Positions 41,272 through 50,700 are shown, numbered from the stretch's first letter. The stretch: DNA of 64,000 bases from VRUE01 sp963817905 (GCA_963817905.1 CAWFPS010000002.1:992001-1056000), one strand, 5' to 3'. A program made the numbers and translations. The notes: generated by a model from the letters alone, not told the origin.

Positions 41272-41576
41272 TGCGCCGCCTGACGGTCTTCGCAGTCCTG
41301 CTCGCGGTCGCGGCGCTGGGCCTCTGGCTCGTCCCGGACGCCCTCGCGGCCTCGGGCAACGACGTCGGTCACAACATCGGCTCGACCCTGCGCCACTACG
41401 CGGGGGAGGTCTACGGCGGCATCATCGCGATCGTCGGCCTGGTCTTCCTGCTGAACAGGAAGTTCATCGACCTGGCGATGTTCTTCTGCGCGGCCGTGCT
41501 GGTCGGCTGGCTCGTCTTCAGCCCAGATCAGGTCGCCGAAGCCGCGCGGCTGATCGGACAGCGGATCTTGCCGTGA
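41271..41576 (+). CDS. Small membrane protein of the transfer operon
   Basis: A 101-residue protein with a signal-peptide-like start (RLTVFAVLLAVAALGLWLVPDALA) and two further hydrophobic stretches (IIAIVGLVFLLN and MFFCAAVLVGWLVF). Its size and position between TcpC and TcpE fit a TcpD- or VirB2-like channel component, but the sequence alone does not prove this. The ATG overlaps the previous TGA (TGATG). Confidence 0.6.
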   Translation: MRRLTVFAVLLAVAALGLWLVPDALAASGNDVGHNIGSTLRHYAGEVYGGIIAIVGLVFLLNRKFIDLAMFFCAAVLVGWLVFSPDQVAEAARLIGQRILP

Positions 41577-42274
41577 GCGAGAGCTTCGAGCCGATCCGCT
41601 CCTACCAGCGCATCTTCCGCCCGGAGCGGCGCATCTACCAGATCGAGGGCCGCTCGCTGCCGATTCCCGGCGGGGTGCCGCTGCGCTGGCTCGCCTACGC
41701 CATCGGCACCCTGCTCGCGGTAATCGCGCTCGGCACCGGTTCGGCGACGATCGAGTTCGGCGTCGCCGCGCTCGCCGGGATCGCCGGCTTCGGCGTCGGC
41801 GGGCGCGAGGGCGCCGCACTCGCGGCAATCGGGGCGCTGGGGGCCAGCTGGCTCGTGGGCGCGGCGCTCGGGCTCATCGACTGGCCCCTGCGGCTGATCG
41901 TGATCCCCGCCGCCGTCGCCACGCTCGGCACCCAGGCGACCCCGGACGGCCGCCGCGCCGACCGCTTCGCCCTCTCCTGGCTGGCGGTGCGGCTGGCGCC
42001 CTTGCGGCGCTCGCTCGGCCGCGCCCTGCCGCTCGCGGGCATCGCCCGCACCCTCGGGGGACGGCTGTGGGTCGAGGCCGACGAGCGCACGCCGGTCCTG
42101 CGCCGCGCGCGCGTGCGCGGGCCGGCGCTCGTCTTCTTCTCGGCGCCGGTCGCGGTGCGCAGGAGGAGGAAGCGGCGTCTGGCCCGCCGGGCTGTTTCTC
42201 GCTCGGGCCGGGGCGCGGAGCGCACCCGGCGTATCTCCCTCGGCAAGGGCGAGGCCCTGGAGGTGCGCCCGTGA
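41573..42274 (+). CDS. Conjugal transfer protein, TcpE/VirB3-like
   Basis: A 233-residue protein. A cytosolic N-terminal segment (IRSYQRIFRPERRIYQIEG) is followed by two pairs of membrane helices at about residues 40-100 and 105-125, and a basic C-terminus. TcpE-type proteins dock to the VirB4-like ATPase in Gram-positive systems; here the ATPase gene follows with a GTGA overlap. The start is GTG at 41573. Confidence 0.7.
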   Translation: MSESFEPIRSYQRIFRPERRIYQIEGRSLPIPGGVPLRWLAYAIGTLLAVIALGTGSATIEFGVAALAGIAGFGVGGREGAALAAIGALGASWLVGAALGLIDWPLRLIVIPAAVATLGTQATPDGRRADRFALSWLAVRLAPLRRSLGRALPLAGIARTLGGRLWVEADERTPVLRRARVRGPALVFFSAPVAVRRRRKRRLARRAVSRSGRGAERTRRISLGKGEALEVRP

Positions 42275-44688
42275 GACGGTTTCCGCTGCGCTACGCGCGC
42301 CGCAACGTCCTGATCGGGCCGGGCACCGAAGCAGCGGCCCTCTACCGCGCCGACGCCGTCGCCTACCCGTTCCTGTCGACCTCGCAGAAGTGGGCGCTGC
42401 TCCACCGACTGGAGCGCCTCGCCCACCTGGCGGGCGCCGACTTCGCCATCTGGCGGGTCCAGCGTTCCTTCCCGGCCGAGCGCTATCCCGAGGAGCTCGC
42501 CGAGTTGCTCGACCCCGAGCACGGCGACGCCGAGGTGTGGCGCCGCTACCTGCAAGGCCACGAGGCGCGGCTGCGCGAACTCGGCTCCCATCTGCCCGAG
42601 GTCTACCTCGCCGTCTCGCTCGCCGAGGGCGAGGGCGGCCCGGGCGCGCTTCGCTCCTTCGGGCGCGTTAGGCGCCGGGTCGAGGAGCTGGCGGGCGTCG
42701 GCCGTCCTTCCCCGATCTCCGGCGCCGAGCTGGAGGCGCTGGCGGCGGTCGAGCAGCGCACCTTCGAGCGCCTGAGCGGGGCGATCGCCCTGCAGCGCGC
42801 CTCGACCCGCGAGCTGCAGTGGCTGCTCCGCCGCGCCGCCTGTCGCGGGGTCGCCGAGCCGGCGCTCGACCGCCACTGGGAGCCAGACGCGCTCGTCGTC
42901 GTCGCGCCGGACGGCTCGGCGGCGTATGAGCCGCTCGAGCGCGACCTCTGGAGCTGCGCCAACGCTCCCGCTACCGAGGACCCCGGCAAGCCTCCCTCGC
43001 TCGTCGTCGAGGCCGAGGAGGGCACCTCCTGTCAGGCCTTCCTCTGCGCTGGCTCACTGGCAGAGGAAGCCGAGTTCCCCGGAGCCGCCGAGCTTCTCTT
43101 CGGGCCGGCCGAAGGCGCCGGGTTCCCGATCGACGCCGTGCTCTACGCGCAGTGGATCGGCAACCGCGAGGCGCTCGGGCAGGTGCGAAAGCGCATCCTC
43201 GACGTCGAGCACGCCTACCGCGAGCAGCTCGAGGGCGCGAGCGGCCCGGGCGTCCTCGCCGAGGAGGACCGCGAGCTGGCGCGCGAGTACGAGGCGATCC
43301 TGCAGTCCTCCTCGCACCCGCCGATGCTGCGGGCTTCGCTCTCGCTGGCGCTCGGGGCGCCCGAGCGCGGAGAGTTGGAGCGGCGGGTGACGACGCTGCG
43401 CGAGCGCTTCGGCGAGGTCGCGCTGCACCGTCCCCGCGGCCTGCAGCACGCGCTCTTCTTCGATCACCTCCCCCAGCCGGGCGGCGGCTCGGTGCCCGAC
43501 TACGCCCAGCAGATGACCGTCGAGCAGTTCGGCGCGATGGCCGCCACCGCCAGCACCGAGGTCGGTTCCCCCGACGGCGTCTATATCGGTCACACCCCGC
43601 AGGGCCGCCCGGTGCGCCTCGACCCGACCGAGGCGCCGCGCACCGCGCGTCCCTCCGGCGTCCTGCTCGCCGGCACGCTCGGCTCGGGCAAGACGCTCGC
43701 CGCGCAGACGATCGCCTACGCCGCCCAGCGGCGCGGCAGCCTGGTGGTCGACTTCGACCCCAAGCCCGACCACGGCCTCGACCGGGTGCCCGAGCTGGAG
43801 GGCGAGGTGGAGGTGCTGGAGCTCTCGGGCGACGCGGAGCACCGCGGCAAGCTCGACCCGCTTCATATCGGGCTGCCCGAGCTGCGCGAGGAGCTGGCGG
43901 CGAGCTACCTGATCGAGCTGCTGCGCGATCCGCCTCCGGCTTGGGAGAACGCGATCGACCGGGCGGTGCGCGACGCGGTGCGGGCCGGCGAGCGGAGCCT
44001 CATGCGCGTCGTCGACAGGCTCCGCTCAAGCGACGTCGACGCGGCGCGCGAGGCGGGCGACGCGCTGGAGGTGCTCTCTGATTTCGGCCTCGCGCGGCTC
44101 GGCTTCGCGGTGGATGGCGAAGGAGAGATAAGCGAGGACAGCCCCTCAGCGCCGGTGATCACGATCCGCACGCCGGGCCTCTCCTTGCCCGACCCCGGCG
44201 CCTCCCGCGAGACCTATACCCGCGCCGAGCGAGTGTCGGTGGCGACGCTCTCCTTGGTCGCGGCGAAAGCTCTGCGCCTCGTCAGCACGAACCGCCAACG
44301 ACACAAGATCGTGCTGCTGGACGAGGCGTGGTTCTTCCTCAGCTCGGCGCAGGGGCGCGCCCTGCTGAACCGGGTGATCCGGCTCGGCCGCGCTTTCAAC
44401 GCGACCGTGCTGGTGGCGACCCAGCGCCTGGCCGATCTCGGCGACCTCTCCGAGCTGTTCGGGGTCTACCTCCTCTTCGGCCAGGAGACCGAGGCCGAGG
44501 CACGGGCGGGGCTCGCGCAGATCGGCCTCGACTCAGAAGCGCCGCTGGCCCACCGGCTGACCGAATACCGACAGGGCCTGTGTTTGATGCGCGACCTCGA
44601 CGGGCGGGTCGGCGAGGTGCGGTTCGACCTCGTCTTCCCCGAACTCCTCGCGGCGCTCGACAGCACGCCGAAGGCGGTGGCGGCGTGA
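42271..44688 (+). CDS. VirB4/TcpF-type conjugation ATPase
   Basis: An 805-residue ATPase that powers the type IV secretion channel. Walker A is GTLGSGKTLAAQTIAY (about residue 470) and Walker B is IVLLDEAWFFL (about residue 680), followed by VLVATQRLADL. The N-terminal 400 residues resemble the CagE/TraC-type domain. Start GTG overlaps the previous stop. The size and motifs are typical of the family. Confidence 0.9.
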   Translation: MRRFPLRYARRNVLIGPGTEAAALYRADAVAYPFLSTSQKWALLHRLERLAHLAGADFAIWRVQRSFPAERYPEELAELLDPEHGDAEVWRRYLQGHEARLRELGSHLPEVYLAVSLAEGEGGPGALRSFGRVRRRVEELAGVGRPSPISGAELEALAAVEQRTFERLSGAIALQRASTRELQWLLRRAACRGVAEPALDRHWEPDALVVVAPDGSAAYEPLERDLWSCANAPATEDPGKPPSLVVEAEEGTSCQAFLCAGSLAEEAEFPGAAELLFGPAEGAGFPIDAVLYAQWIGNREALGQVRKRILDVEHAYREQLEGASGPGVLAEEDRELAREYEAILQSSSHPPMLRASLSLALGAPERGELERRVTTLRERFGEVALHRPRGLQHALFFDHLPQPGGGSVPDYAQQMTVEQFGAMAATASTEVGSPDGVYIGHTPQGRPVRLDPTEAPRTARPSGVLLAGTLGSGKTLAAQTIAYAAQRRGSLVVDFDPKPDHGLDRVPELEGEVEVLELSGDAEHRGKLDPLHIGLPELREELAASYLIELLRDPPPAWENAIDRAVRDAVRAGERSLMRVVDRLRSSDVDAAREAGDALEVLSDFGLARLGFAVDGEGEISEDSPSAPVITIRTPGLSLPDPGASRETYTRAERVSVATLSLVAAKALRLVSTNRQRHKIVLLDEAWFFLSSAQGRALLNRVIRLGRAFNATVLVATQRLADLGDLSELFGVYLLFGQETEAEARAGLAQIGLDSEAPLAHRLTEYRQGLCLMRDLDGRVGEVRFDLVFPELLAALDSTPKAVAA

Positions 44689-46871
44689 TCGCAAAAGCCG
44701 CACGTCGCTTGCCGCGGCTCGTGCTGCTCGGGCTCGCCCTGGCCGTGGCGATCGTCCTGACCGCGCACCCGCTGGCGAGCGCCGCGACCGACGTCTGGGG
44801 CAACGTCGCCCCGGCCTCGCCGCTCGGCTCGGGCGGGCTCTTCGGCCGCTTCCCGCTCAGCCACTACGCGCTCGACGAGCACTTCGACGCGGTCTCGGCG
44901 TCGCTTACCGGCGGCGTCGACGTCTCCGGCGTGCCGGCGATGATCGCCTATTTCCTCGCCTCGGTCCTCTGGCTGCTGACGAGTTTCCTGGCGAACCTGC
45001 TGATCACCCTCTTCAGCTTCGCCTTCAGCCTCGACCTTGTAAACGGCTCACAGGCGACCGGCGGGGCCGGGGCGCTCGGGCCTGTATCCCAGGCGATCCA
45101 CTCGATCTACGCCAACGTCTTCGGCGCGCCCTGGCTCGTCCTCGCGATCACCGTCGCCGGCCTGTGGGCGATGTGGAAGTCGCTGGTGCAGCGCCGCCAT
45201 TCCGAGACGGCCGGCGCGCTCGCCCTCTCGCTCGTCTACGTCGTCCTGGCGCTGTTCTTCGTCGCCCAGCCGGGCGCGACGATCGGCGCCGCCTCGAAGC
45301 TGACGAACCGGATGTCGGAGGCCTTCCTCTCGGTCTCCGACCACGGGACGCCCTCGGGCGGCGGGCAGGCGAAGGAAGACGCCGCCAACCAGCTCTTCGA
45401 ACTGCTCGTCTTCAAGCCCTGGGTCGTGCTCGAGTTTGGCGGACTCGAACACTGCGCGGTCGCCGCCACCGGATCGAGTGGCTCCGATCCCGAATCCGCG
45501 CCGGTACGCCCGCTCTCCTCCAACCCTGCCCGCGACGCCGTCCTCGCCCGCCGCCTTGCGAGCGGGACCGAGGTCACCGCCGACGGCAAGGTCTGTGTCA
45601 ACAACGCGCACAAGTACGCCTCGCACTTCCTGCGCTTCGCCATCGCGAGCGACGAACGGGGCGCCGAGTACGACGCGCTGAACGACGGCGACTCCTCCAA
45701 GCTGCCCGAAGCCGATCCCGAAAGGCACGGCTACCGGCTCGGGGTCGCCGACAAGCCGGCAACCGACGCGATGGAGGAGGGCGGGCAGTTCCAGCGCCTC
45801 GGACTCGCCCTGGTCCTTTTCGTCGGCGAGCTCGGCGCGATCCTGCTGCTCGGCTCGCTGGCGGTCGGGATCGTCCTCGCCCAGGTACTGCTGCTCTTGC
45901 TCTTGGCCTTCGCGCCGGTCGCGCTCGTCGCCGCGGCGATCCCCGGCCGCGGCCACGCCTTCTTCAAAGGCTGGTTGGAGAAATTGGCCGGCTACCTGCT
46001 GCGCAAGGCCGCCTACTCGCTGGTGCTGGCGACGCTGCTGGCGGTCAGCGGGGCGCTGGCGAGCGCGACCGCCGAGCTCGGCTGGCTGATGTCCTTCGGC
46101 CTGCAGTCGCTCTTCTTCTGGGCCGTCTTCGTCCAGCGCAAGTCGCTGACCGAGAGCCTGATCGGGATCGCGACCGGGCAGGGAGCGCCGGGGCGCGAGG
46201 CGAGTGTGCGGCTGCTCGCCCTCTATGCGGGGGCGCGGGTCGGCGGCCGGGTCGCGCGGCCACTGCGACGCGGCGCGCGCTCGGCTGTGCGGGCACCGGG
46301 TCGTGCGCTCGGCGGCGTCTTCGGCTCCCGCGGCGGAGGTGGCACGGATAGCCCCAAAGGCTCGGGCGCGCCTCGCTCCGATGCCGGACACAGCGCGCCG
46401 GTGGGTGCCGGCGTGCCCGGCCGCGACGCGCACGTCCGTGGCGAGCGACTAGGCACGAGCGAGGAGGGCGGCGCTTCGCGGAGCGAGCGCTCGCGCCCAA
46501 GCCCGGCGAGCGCTCCCCGTACCGCCGCGCGCGGCGCGGCATCGGCCAAAGAGGCGAGAGGGCGCTCGACAACCGATCGTCCCAAGCAGCCCGAGCGCAA
46601 GGCTCGCAAAGCGAGAGCCAAAGCGGCCGAAGAGGAGCCGCCCGCCGAGCGCCCCGGCGAGCGCAAAGCGAAGCGACGGCCGCGTGGGGCCGAGCCGGTG
46701 CGCAAAGAGGCGCCGCGGGACTCGCGAGGAAGCCTCGGCGAGGAGCTGCGCTCCGAGCGCGAGCGGCTGACCCGCAAAGAGCCGGGCGAGAAACCCGCGG
46801 AGCAGGCCCCGAGCAAACCCGAGCAAGCCCGCCCACGGCCACCGCGTCGGCGGAAAGGCGGCCCACGGTGA
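44685..46871 (+). CDS. Polytopic conjugation membrane protein, VirB6/TrbL-like
   Basis: A 728-residue protein with an N-terminal signal or membrane helix and about seven further hydrophobic helices (for example ILLLGSLAVGIVLAQVLLLL). An extracellular loop with two cysteines lies near residues 260-300. The last 200 residues are strongly charged (repeated RERKAK-like segments) and presumably cytosolic. This matches VirB6/TcpH-type channel proteins. GTG at 44685 overlaps the VirB4 stop. Confidence 0.8.
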   Translation: MIAKAARRLPRLVLLGLALAVAIVLTAHPLASAATDVWGNVAPASPLGSGGLFGRFPLSHYALDEHFDAVSASLTGGVDVSGVPAMIAYFLASVLWLLTSFLANLLITLFSFAFSLDLVNGSQATGGAGALGPVSQAIHSIYANVFGAPWLVLAITVAGLWAMWKSLVQRRHSETAGALALSLVYVVLALFFVAQPGATIGAASKLTNRMSEAFLSVSDHGTPSGGGQAKEDAANQLFELLVFKPWVVLEFGGLEHCAVAATGSSGSDPESAPVRPLSSNPARDAVLARRLASGTEVTADGKVCVNNAHKYASHFLRFAIASDERGAEYDALNDGDSSKLPEADPERHGYRLGVADKPATDAMEEGGQFQRLGLALVLFVGELGAILLLGSLAVGIVLAQVLLLLLLAFAPVALVAAAIPGRGHAFFKGWLEKLAGYLLRKAAYSLVLATLLAVSGALASATAELGWLMSFGLQSLFFWAVFVQRKSLTESLIGIATGQGAPGREASVRLLALYAGARVGGRVARPLRRGARSAVRAPGRALGGVFGSRGGGGTDSPKGSGAPRSDAGHSAPVGAGVPGRDAHVRGERLGTSEEGGASRSERSRPSPASAPRTAARGAASAKEARGRSTTDRPKQPERKARKARAKAAEEEPPAERPGERKAKRRPRGAEPVRKEAPRDSRGSLGEELRSERERLTRKEPGEKPAEQAPSKPEQARPRPPRRRKGGPR

Positions 46872-48130
46872 GCGGCCGGCGCTCACGCCTTTCGCTGCTG
46901 GCCGTCTGCGCCTGCGGCGTTGCCGCGATCGTCACGGCGACGCTCGCCGGCACGGTGATGGCGATCCTCGGCGGCGAACTCGCCTGTCTGGCGGGTGGCG
47001 GGGGCACGGTCGCGGCGGCCCCGGCGACCCGCGCGGCGGTCGAAGAGATCCCGCCCGCTCGCCTGCGGATCTACCAGGCGGCCGGCCGCAAGATCAACAT
47101 CGACTGGACCTTCCTCGCCTCGATCGGCACTCAGGAGTGCGGTCAGGGAGCCTGCCACGAAGTCAGCAGCTCGGGCTGCGCCGGGCCGATGCAGATCGCC
47201 TACGTGCGGGGGTCGGCCTGCAGCCCGGGCTCGGGGCCGACGATCTGGGAACGCTTCAAGGTCGACGCCGACGGAGGGGGCGCCAGCATCTTCGACCCCG
47301 CCGACGCGATCTTCACCGCCGCCCGCATCCTGCGCCAAGATCTCGGCGCCCCGCCGGCCGGCGGCTCCTACGCCGCCTATCGGGAAGCCGCCTGCGGCTA
47401 CTACGGCGCCTGCGCGGACTCGGCCGCCAACTACGCCGACGAAGTGATGGCCCGGGCGGTCTCCTACGGATTCCGGGGCAAGGGATCGCCAGCGTCCACG
47501 GACCCCAAGGCGGCCCAGCCCGCCGAAGCGGGCGGCGGAGGCGCCAGCACCTGCGGCGGCGCCTCGTCGGCGGGGAGCGCCAGCGGCAACGAGATAGTCC
47601 GCATCGCCGAGAGCCAGCTTGGGCGTGAAGAGAGCCCGCCGGGATCGAACTGCAACCCCTATGGCCCATGCGTCGAATGGTGCTCGCTCTTCGTCGCCTG
47701 GGTTTGGGAGAAGGCGGGTGTGCCGCTGAAAGGCGGCACCGCCCCCTACGCCTACTCGGGCTCCATATACGAATGGGCGAAGGCCCACGAAGGCGGGCCG
47801 TCGCTGGGCGGTACCGCCGCCCCTGGCGAATCGCCGTTCTCCCGAGCGGAACCCAACGGTGCTCGGGTTCTGCCGCCGAGCGCGACCCCCGCACCTGGCG
47901 ACGCCGTCCTCTTCGGCTCCGGCGCGCAGGCGAGCGCCCACGTCGCGATCGTCGAGCGCGTCTTTTCCGGCGGGCAGATCACGACGATCGACGGCAACTA
48001 CTCCGACCGCGTGGCCCGCGTCGGACCGTTCCTGCCCTCGCGTGCTGTCGAAGCCGGGGAGCCGGCGCCGGTCTTCGGCTACGCACAGCCCCCGGGCGTA
48101 GGCGGATCGACCGAAGGAGCAGTCCGATGA
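46868..48130 (+). CDS. Bifunctional peptidoglycan hydrolase (lytic transglycosylase-like plus CHAP), VirB1/TcpG-like
   Basis: A 420-residue exported protein. A membrane helix at residues about 12-35 is followed by a lysozyme-like domain (FLASIGTQECGQG, CAGPMQIAYV) and a CHAP/NlpC-type amidase domain with the catalytic Cys in EWCSLFVAWVWEKAG, PGDAVLFGS, and His in SAHVAIVERV. Such enzymes open the wall for the conjugation channel. Translationally coupled on both sides (GTGA and ATGA). Confidence 0.88.
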   Translation: MSGRRSRLSLLAVCACGVAAIVTATLAGTVMAILGGELACLAGGGGTVAAAPATRAAVEEIPPARLRIYQAAGRKINIDWTFLASIGTQECGQGACHEVSSSGCAGPMQIAYVRGSACSPGSGPTIWERFKVDADGGGASIFDPADAIFTAARILRQDLGAPPAGGSYAAYREAACGYYGACADSAANYADEVMARAVSYGFRGKGSPASTDPKAAQPAEAGGGGASTCGGASSAGSASGNEIVRIAESQLGREESPPGSNCNPYGPCVEWCSLFVAWVWEKAGVPLKGGTAPYAYSGSIYEWAKAHEGGPSLGGTAAPGESPFSRAEPNGARVLPPSATPAPGDAVLFGSGAQASAHVAIVERVFSGGQITTIDGNYSDRVARVGPFLPSRAVEAGEPAPVFGYAQPPGVGGSTEGAVR

Positions 48131-48648
48131 TCGACCGGCTTCGCTTCCTGCTCGATCGGCCGCTCGACCCGCCTGCCGCCCGCGCCGTGGTCGTCTTCGC
48201 GAGCGCGATCCTCGTGGGCTTCGCCACTCTCTTCGTCCTCGGAACGGGGGAGTCGGGGCGCTCGGCTGCGACCTCCGATGTGCCGGCCGTGGCGCCGAGG
48301 TCACAGCCGGCACGCCCCTTGGCCGCGACCACGCCGGAAGCCGCGCCCACCGCGCCCCGGACGTCCCGTCGACGCCGGCAGGACCCCCAAGACGAAAAGG
48401 GCAGCGCCGCAGCCAGGCGCGCCGCGAAGGCCCTGCGCTCGCACCGCGCCCTGCAGTACGTCCCCTACCGGCGCGGCCCTCTCACCGTGCGCTTGGTCGA
48501 AGCACGCGGCGCCCGGGCCGTGCTCGCCGTCAGCGCCCAGACGCTCGTGGCCGCCCACCGTGGCTGGCGGGCGTTCCTGCGTCGCTACCGCGACAGCGGC
48601 CGGGCCTATCTGGTCCGCTTCGAGGCGAGTGGAGGACACGGTGGCTGA
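48127..48648 (+). CDS. Single-pass membrane protein of the transfer operon
   Basis: A 173-residue protein with one membrane helix (residues about 19-42), a Pro/Thr-rich linker and a basic C-terminal domain (AAKALRSHRALQYVPYRRG). I do not recognise the family. Its conserved place right after the wall hydrolase suggests a channel accessory. The ATG overlaps the preceding stop, and the next gene starts eight bases before its end. Confidence 0.65.
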   Translation: MIDRLRFLLDRPLDPPAARAVVVFASAILVGFATLFVLGTGESGRSAATSDVPAVAPRSQPARPLAATTPEAAPTAPRTSRRRRQDPQDEKGSAAARRAAKALRSHRALQYVPYRRGPLTVRLVEARGARAVLAVSAQTLVAAHRGWRAFLRRYRDSGRAYLVRFEASGGHGG

Positions 48649-49585
48649 GCGCGCCGACCGGGATCGGACTTCGCGGGTCGTGATGCTGAGCGGCGGGGCC
48701 GGCTCCTGGGGAGCGGCCAGGCGGATCGTCGACCGCCACGGGTGCGAGGGGCTCACGCTGCTCTTCGCCGACACGCTGATCGAGGACGACGATCTCTACC
48801 GCTTCGTGCTGGAGGCCGCCGCAAATCTGACCGGTCGCCGAGTCCCGCAGCCGCTTCTCTCCCGCACCGTGGCGATCCCCTCGCTCGAGGAAGGTCGCCA
48901 CCGCCGCAAGCACCTCCTCGCCCTCGGTGCCGAGGCGAGCGAGTGGTGCCCGGCGCTGGAGTGGATCGCCGAGGGCCGCGACCCCCACCAGGTGTTCGCC
49001 GATAAGCGCTACCTCGGCAACACGCGAGCCGATCCGTGCTCGGCGGTACTGAAGCGCCGCTTCATGCGCCGCTGGCTGGAGGAGCATCGCGACCCCGCCG
49101 ACACGGTCGCTGTCATCGGCTACGACTGGTCGGAGACCCACCGCTTCGAGCGCGCGCAGCGCCATTGGTCGCCGTGGCGGGTCGAGGCGCCGCTCTGCGA
49201 GAAGCCCTACCTCGACAAAGATGAAGTCCTCGACTGGATGCGGGCCCACGGCTTGCGACCGCCGCGCCTCTACGGCGAAGGCTTCCGGCACAACAACTGC
49301 GGCGGCTTCTGCGTCAAGGGCGGGCAGGCGTCCTTCGCGCTCCTGTTGCGTAAGCACCCCGACCGCTACCGCTACCACGAGCGCCGCGAGCAAGAGCTGC
49401 GGCGCCGGCTCGGCAAGGATGTGGCGATTCTGCGCGATCGCCGCGGCGGCGTCACCCGCCCGCTGACCCTGCGCAGCTTCCGCCGACGCCTGGAATGCGA
49501 CGCGGGCGATTTCGAGCAAGCCCAGTGGGGCGCGTGCTCGTGCATGGAAGCGATTGCGGCCAGGGCCAAAGGGGGCGAAGGGTGA
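48641..49585 (+). CDS. PAPS-reductase/adenine nucleotide alpha-hydrolase-like protein
   Basis: A 314-residue protein with the PP-loop VVMLSGGAGSWGAARRI near residue 15 and a TLLFADTLIEDDDLYRF strand typical of the PAPS reductase family. The C-terminal part has the Cys-rich FRHNNCGGFCVKGGQ, possibly a metal or iron-sulfur site. Related proteins often sit next to phage and plasmid DNA methyltransferases and may take part in DNA or tRNA modification. The substrate is unknown. GTG at 48641 follows GGAGGA. Confidence 0.7.
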   Translation: MAERADRDRTSRVVMLSGGAGSWGAARRIVDRHGCEGLTLLFADTLIEDDDLYRFVLEAAANLTGRRVPQPLLSRTVAIPSLEEGRHRRKHLLALGAEASEWCPALEWIAEGRDPHQVFADKRYLGNTRADPCSAVLKRRFMRRWLEEHRDPADTVAVIGYDWSETHRFERAQRHWSPWRVEAPLCEKPYLDKDEVLDWMRAHGLRPPRLYGEGFRHNNCGGFCVKGGQASFALLLRKHPDRYRYHERREQELRRRLGKDVAILRDRRGGVTRPLTLRSFRRRLECDAGDFEQAQWGACSCMEAIAARAKGGEG

Positions 49586-50700
49586 ATGTCGGGTCGCTCT
49601 TCACGGGCATCGGCGGCTTCGACCTCGGGCTCGAACGGGCCGGGATGCGGGTCGCATGGCAGGTCGAGCTCGACCCCTACTGCCGGGCGGTCCTCGCCCG
49701 GCACTTCCCCGAGGCGCGGCGCTACGAGGACATCCGAGAAGTCGGCGCGGACAACCTCGAAGCGGTCGACCTCATCTGCGGCGGCTTCCCCTGCCAAGAC
49801 CTCAGCCCCGCCGGAAGGGGGGCAGGGCTGGCCGGAGCCCGCTCGGGTCTTTGGTCCGAGTTCGCCCGGATCGTTCGCGAGCTACGACCCGGCTACGTCG
49901 TCGTGGAGAACGTCCCCGCCCTCCTCACCGGGAAAGGCAAGCGTTGGGACCGGGCGCCGGTCGGCCGAGTTCTCGGAGACCTGGCCGAAGCTGGGTATGA
50001 CGCGGAGTGGGCGTGCCTTTCCGCTCGAGGGTTCGGGGCACCGCACCTGCGAAAGCGCGTCTGGCTCGTGGCCTACCCCGCACGGGATGCCCAAGCGGGG
50101 GCAGCGTCGGAATCCGGGGCCGAGCGGAAACGAGCTCGGCCGGGCGGTGCTGAAAGCCGAGCGCGAGAGCTTCCCGACGCCGACCGAGACCGACGCGCGC
50201 AAGGGATACGCGTCGCCGCCGGGGCCGGGGAACCGTCGCGGCCGGGAGACGCTGTCGGGAGCCGTGCAGTCACGTCTTTGGCCGACGCCGAAGGCGAGCC
50301 CGAGCGGGCCGGACTTCGCGCGGGCGAGGCGTCCCGGCAGCGGCGGGGACGACCTGCCGACCGCGGTGGCACGCGAGGAGCTGTGGCCGACCCCGAACGC
50401 AGCGGACGGCAAGGGAGGGCGGATCAGCCCCGACGAGACGATCCTGCGCGGGCGGCGTCCCTCCGGGGCCAAGGCGCAGCGCACCCTGCGCGAGGCGGTG
50501 AGGAAAGCCGACCTCGACGGCGGCTCCCCGCCTCGAAGAGCTGGGGCGCTGAACCCGACGTGGGTCGAGTGGCTGATGGGGTTCCCGCTCGGGTGGACCG
50601 CCTTGCCGCCCTCGGCAACGCCCTCCTCCCGCAGATCGCGGAGTGGATCGGAGCGCGCATCCTCGAATACGAGCAGAGCACCGAGGAGGCGATGAGCTGA
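49582..50700 (+). CDS. DNA cytosine-5 methyltransferase, first copy
   Basis: A 372-residue C5 methyltransferase. Motif I is SLFTGIGGFDLGLERAG, motif IV GGFPCQDLSPAG holds the catalytic Cys, motif VI is ENVPALL, motif VIII is LRKRVWLVAYP and motif X is RLAALGNALLPQIAEWIG. The segment from about residue 175 to 320 is Arg/Ala/Gly-rich and has weaker codon bias than the +1 frame over the same bases. There is no cognate restriction gene beside it, so it may serve to protect the element. GTG overlaps the previous stop. Confidence 0.88.
   Translation: MNVGSLFTGIGGFDLGLERAGMRVAWQVELDPYCRAVLARHFPEARRYEDIREVGADNLEAVDLICGGFPCQDLSPAGRGAGLAGARSGLWSEFARIVRELRPGYVVVENVPALLTGKGKRWDRAPVGRVLGDLAEAGYDAEWACLSARGFGAPHLRKRVWLVAYPARDAQAGAASESGAERKRARPGGAESRARELPDADRDRRAQGIRVAAGAGEPSRPGDAVGSRAVTSLADAEGEPERAGLRAGEASRQRRGRPADRGGTRGAVADPERSGRQGRADQPRRDDPARAASLRGQGAAHPARGGEESRPRRRLPASKSWGAEPDVGRVADGVPARVDRLAALGNALLPQIAEWIGARILEYEQSTEEAMS
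49586..50695 (+). CDS. Overprinted frame related to a phage-associated WPTP-type protein
   Basis: In the +1 frame relative to the methyltransferase, the same DNA encodes YDPATSSWRTSPP, FSETWPKLGMTRSGRAFPL, SWPTPHGM, LWPTPKASPS, LWPTPNAADG and LNPTWVEWLMGFPLGWTAL. I recognise this motif set from hypothetical proteins encoded near cytosine methyltransferases in phages. The recognisable part begins near 49840. Over about 78 codons (50381-50615) I count 8 ending in A or T here against 27 in the methyltransferase frame. Whether it is translated is unknown; no ribosome site is evident. Confidence 0.45.
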   Translation: MSGRSSRASAASTSGSNGPGCGSHGRSSSTPTAGRSSPGTSPRRGATRTSEKSARTTSKRSTSSAAASPAKTSAPPEGGQGWPEPARVFGPSSPGSFASYDPATSSWRTSPPSSPGKASVGTGRRSAEFSETWPKLGMTRSGRAFPLEGSGHRTCESASGSWPTPHGMPKRGQRRNPGPSGNELGRAVLKAERESFPTPTETDARKGYASPPGPGNRRGRETLSGAVQSRLWPTPKASPSGPDFARARRPGSGGDDLPTAVAREELWPTPNAADGKGGRISPDETILRGRRPSGAKAQRTLREAVRKADLDGGSPPRRAGALNPTWVEWLMGFPLGWTALPPSATPSSRRSRSGSERASSNTSRAPRRR

